The notes below the pieces were generated by a model. It was not told the DNA's origin, ran no database searches, and saw only the letters and a program-made list of their open reading frames with translations. A DNA stretch of 64,000 bases from NCBI GenBank assembly GCA_051293835.1, contig JBPKMA010000009.1, positions 62,001-126,000 on the forward strand, in the 5' to 3' direction. This DNA comes from DATLZU01 sp051293835. GTDB taxonomy: Bacteria > Nitrospirota > Nitrospiria > Nitrospirales > Nitrospiraceae. A program made the position numbers and the translations under genes. Position 1 is the stretch's first letter. Every line of letters begins with the position of its first letter. This document shows, piece after piece, positions 61,886 to 64,000 of the stretch.

Positions 61886-62212
61886 GTGACCCAGCCTCGA
61901 CCGCCTGTGCCCTTCGCGGCACAGGCTGTCCCGTTCGATGAATTTCTGGCCACCGGAAAGCTTCCCGACGACCTGATCACGAGCGAATATGTGGCGCAAC
62001 AGTTCGTCGAGCGGCTGGTGCACTATGTCCTCAGTGTTCCGGCCGGTAGTTACACCATGGCTCAGTTAGGGAAGCTGTTGGAACAGTTGGACCCTCGGTA
62101 CCAAGTCTTTTTTTTCAAACGCCTGAAGGAAACCAGCCCCGAGAGCCTCAAGGATTTCGCTCCGCTCTACTATGGTTTTATGAACGAATTCCATTCCTTG
62201 CTGTTCACCTAA
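61886..62212 (+). CDS. Hypothetical protein, 108 aa
   Basis: GTG 61886 follows GGAGGAATTCAGA, a very good ribosome binding site. The protein is soluble and helical: LPDDLITSEYVAQQFVERLV, SYTMAQLGKLLEQLDPRYQV, FFKRLKETSPESLKDFAPLY. No family recognised. It is followed by another small unknown in the same direction. Confidence 0.55.
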   Translation: MTQPRPPVPFAAQAVPFDEFLATGKLPDDLITSEYVAQQFVERLVHYVLSVPAGSYTMAQLGKLLEQLDPRYQVFFFKRLKETSPESLKDFAPLYYGFMNEFHSLLFT

Positions 62213-62282
62213 CCGCGCAAATACCGCTTGTCCCCGGTCGGTTCTCATGTATAATATTTTAGAGTCTGAAACGAGGAGAAGT

Positions 62283-62651
62283 ATGACTCCAACGCTGCAA
62301 CGAGCTGTAACCAGCTTTTACAACCTAGTGTATGAGGCGCAGACATTTGCCACCACCATGGCGAGAATTGACACCGCCGAACAGGAACACTATGCTGGCC
62401 GGATCGAAGGTCTGAACTGGGTTCTTGACCGGTGCCAGGAACTCGAGGACATGGACGCCAACCTGACACCTTCTTCCCTACAGCGGGTGTTGACCGACGT
62501 TAAATCCGACTTGGATCATGAACTGTCGGTGCAGCGCCGTGAGAAGGGCCGACGGGCGGACGGACGTGAGGAGGCGCTCATCTTCGTGGCAGATTATCTG
62601 TCCAGCCTCATTACCGCGACTGAGATCGAATCCGCCAAGAGTTCGGTGTAA
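62283..62651 (+). CDS. Hypothetical helical protein, 122 aa
   Basis: ATG 62283 follows GAGGAGAAGT. The protein is almost all helical with a heptad-like pattern: YNLVYEAQTFATTMARIDTA, GLNWVLDRCQELEDMDANL, LQRVLTDVKSDLDHELSVQR. No family recognised, and no membrane segment. Confidence 0.55.
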   Translation: MTPTLQRAVTSFYNLVYEAQTFATTMARIDTAEQEHYAGRIEGLNWVLDRCQELEDMDANLTPSSLQRVLTDVKSDLDHELSVQRREKGRRADGREEALIFVADYLSSLITATEIESAKSSV

Positions 62652-62863
62652 CCTTCGACAACATGTCCGCGGCTTCCCGACCGCGCCTTATCTTGATGGG
62701 GTGCGCGGAAAGGAGGTGTGTCTCTGCGCTGGCTGACGAAAGGTTCCACCTGAAGAAAGCTGTGGGCGCGAGTCCGGGCGGGGACGGACGGATGGGCAAT
62801 GCTGCGTGGTGGTCGTCTTCGCCGCGGTACATCGGGGGCATCAACTACTAAAACTAATACGGT

Positions 62864-63127
62864 ATGGGTTCAGGTTTTTTGGCCAGGAATCCCATGGTGC
62901 GAGAATGGATCGTCTTCGCGATTTGTCTCGGTCTTGGGGGACATATTGCGGTGGGAGTGATCCTGCATGCACCTGAACGCTGGCTATGGAGCAATGCCGG
63001 GCTCTACGGGCTGCTCATCGGTTTTGCCGTGTACGTCGTCGTTCAGCTTGGCCGTTCCGTCTGGTGGTTTTATCGAAGCCGCCGGGCGACCGTAGGAAAG
63101 AGTCCACCGCCGTGGTCAGCCCAGTAA
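62864..63127 (+). CDS. Small two-helix membrane protein
   Basis: An 87-aa protein with helices WIVFAICLGLGGHIAVGVIL and LYGLLIGFAVYVVVQLGRSV and a basic tail (RSRRATVGKSPPP), typical of inner-membrane proteins with the tail inside the cell. The 212 bases before it (62652-62863) hold no convincing gene. Confidence 0.55.
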   Translation: MGSGFLARNPMVREWIVFAICLGLGGHIAVGVILHAPERWLWSNAGLYGLLIGFAVYVVVQLGRSVWWFYRSRRATVGKSPPPWSAQ

Positions 63128-63205
63128 GGTGTCAGACAGCGCGTGGAGCATCGCCTCTTGACCGTGAATCGGCGCTTCTCTACTCTTCTTCAAAAAGATT
63201 CAACC

Positions 63206-63496
63206 ATGTCGAGTGGGCAGAAGAAAGCTTGGTCTAATCGATCTGTCACTCCAGCCGAATGGGCAGGAACGCCGTACGGTATGACACCCGCAACCGGCCC
63301 GACCGACCAATACGGCTCCTTTCAGGCTTCGTTGCTCTACTGTCCTCAATGCCGTCAGGCCACTCCGACACGGCAACGCCTGCTGCTCGTGTTGCCGACC
63401 GGAAACCTATACGAGTATCGTTGCGCCCAATGTGGCACATCGACTGGGACGAAAACCGAAAACCAGCGCGTTGAGGTAGAACTCTTCCGGCCGTGA
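63206..63496 (+). CDS. Small zinc-ribbon-like protein
   Basis: ATG 63206 starts a 96-aa protein with CPQC (LLYCPQCRQATPTRQRLL) and CAQC (YEYRCAQCGTSTGTKTENQR), a likely single zinc ribbon. The N-terminus is Ser/Thr/Gly/Pro-rich. Function unknown. Confidence 0.55.
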   Translation: MSSGQKKAWSNRSVTPAEWAGTPYGMTPATGPTDQYGSFQASLLYCPQCRQATPTRQRLLLVLPTGNLYEYRCAQCGTSTGTKTENQRVEVELFRP

Positions 63497-63663
63497 CTCC
63501 TGGTTCAGCCGATTCTCGAGCATCTTGATATCCCTTTCTTTCGCCGTTCACCGGGTCCCCGCTGTTGCGAACCCGCCTATGCAGTTCGAAGATTTCCAAG
63601 GAAAGCCGCCAACAACGTGGCAAGGGTGGGAGAAACTCGATCCAGGGAGAGAAGGCAGTAGGG

Positions 63664-63948
63664 TCAGGTGAGTTGGTCGAGCGGAATCCCTTCCTCGATC
63701 AGCATCACTGGAATATCATCCCGGATGGGATAGACGATCTTTTGGTCGGCCCGCACCAAGCCGCCGTCTAACTTTTCTGTTACCGGCTTTTGGGCCTTAT
63801 TCTTCAGCGTTCCCCTCTCGATGGCGGCGTTCAGCTTCTCGACCAGAATCTCGTCGGCCAGGCTGACTTCCTGTTTGGTTTCCGGACAGCAGAGAATGGC
63901 CAGCAGATCCGGAGCGATGTGAACGCCTTTGCCTGTTGCCTCTCGCAT
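63664..63948 (-). CDS. Trm112-like/UPF0434 protein
   Basis: A 94-aa protein with the Trm112 pattern: LLAILCCPETKQEVSLADEI (cysteine pair), then a variable helical insert and GGLVRADQKIVYPIRDDIPV with MLIEEGIPL. Trm112-like proteins bind and activate methyltransferases in eukaryotes and some archaea; the bacterial versions are less well understood. The insert is longer than in the short YcaR-type proteins. Confidence 0.88.
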   Translation of the reverse strand: MREATGKGVHIAPDLLAILCCPETKQEVSLADEILVEKLNAAIERGTLKNKAQKPVTEKLDGGLVRADQKIVYPIRDDIPVMLIEEGIPLDQLT

Positions 63949-64000
63949 GCTTGGACTTGCCTCCTCTGAGGTGAGATAAGCTGGCTTCCTGTCCTAGGAC

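Noticed and set aside
62663..62851. 62-codon ORF between two small unknown genes
   Set aside because: No ribosome site, low-complexity translation and a competing minus-strand frame; not supported as a gene.

Overview
The window (about 59% G+C by eye) looks like a chromosome segment of Nitrospira or a close relative in the phylum Nitrospirota. This rests on gene content rather than a database match: archaeal-type PheRS, small PCP_red-domain proteins in a non-phototroph setting, an assimilatory sulfur operon built on APS reductase, and aromatic amino acid, cmk, rpsA, sppA and IHF genes in one run. Most of the window is housekeeping DNA. No prophage, CRISPR array or secondary-metabolite cluster was seen.

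Layout. 1-4.5 kb: a truncated DUF2726 gene, a YbgF-like TPR protein, a decayed beta-helix gene, a frameshifted receiver-GGDEF gene, and a two-gene unit of a very basic 43-aa peptide and a 126-aa acidic partner. 4.5-11.2 kb: initiator tRNA, then fmt, rsmB, rpe, pheS and pheT. 11.2-15.6 kb (minus strand): thrS-infC-rpmI-rplT, tRNA-Val, a frameshifted HU gene and a Fis-type regulator. 16.1-24.4 kb: Rrf2 regulator, siroheme sulfite reductase fused to TusA, APS reductase, DsrE-like protein, TrpD2-like protein, cysD and cysNC, which together reduce sulfate to sulfide. 24.5-30.6 kb: Mrp-type Fe-S carrier, PCP_red protein, membrane proteins, yebC, ruvA, a Cys-rich exported protein and ruvB. 30.8-42.1 kb: pheA, hisC, aroF, tyrA, aroA, cmk, plsC-like, rpsA, sppA, IHF/HU and a four-repeat PCP_red protein.

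42.3-64 kb is more mixed: lipoproteins and small unknowns, a D,D-carboxypeptidase, a patch of dead genes (LysR regulator and truncated globin, 47.4-48.6 kb), glutamate dehydrogenase, lipB, a DegP-like protease, a sigma-70 factor, an IS3-like transposase remnant, a slipin/NfeD pair, trmI, an SDR enzyme, aroE-aroK, an RRM protein, tRNA-Arg, several short conserved-looking unknowns and a Trm112-like protein.

Several genes are broken by single frameshifts (receiver-GGDEF, HU), while others carry many lesions (beta-helix, LysR, globin, transposase). The first group could be sequencing error; the second looks like true decay. The best candidates for something new are the cationic-peptide/acidic-partner unit at 3.5-4.1 kb, the sulfite reductase with two complete cysteine sets, and the PCP_red-repeat proteins.
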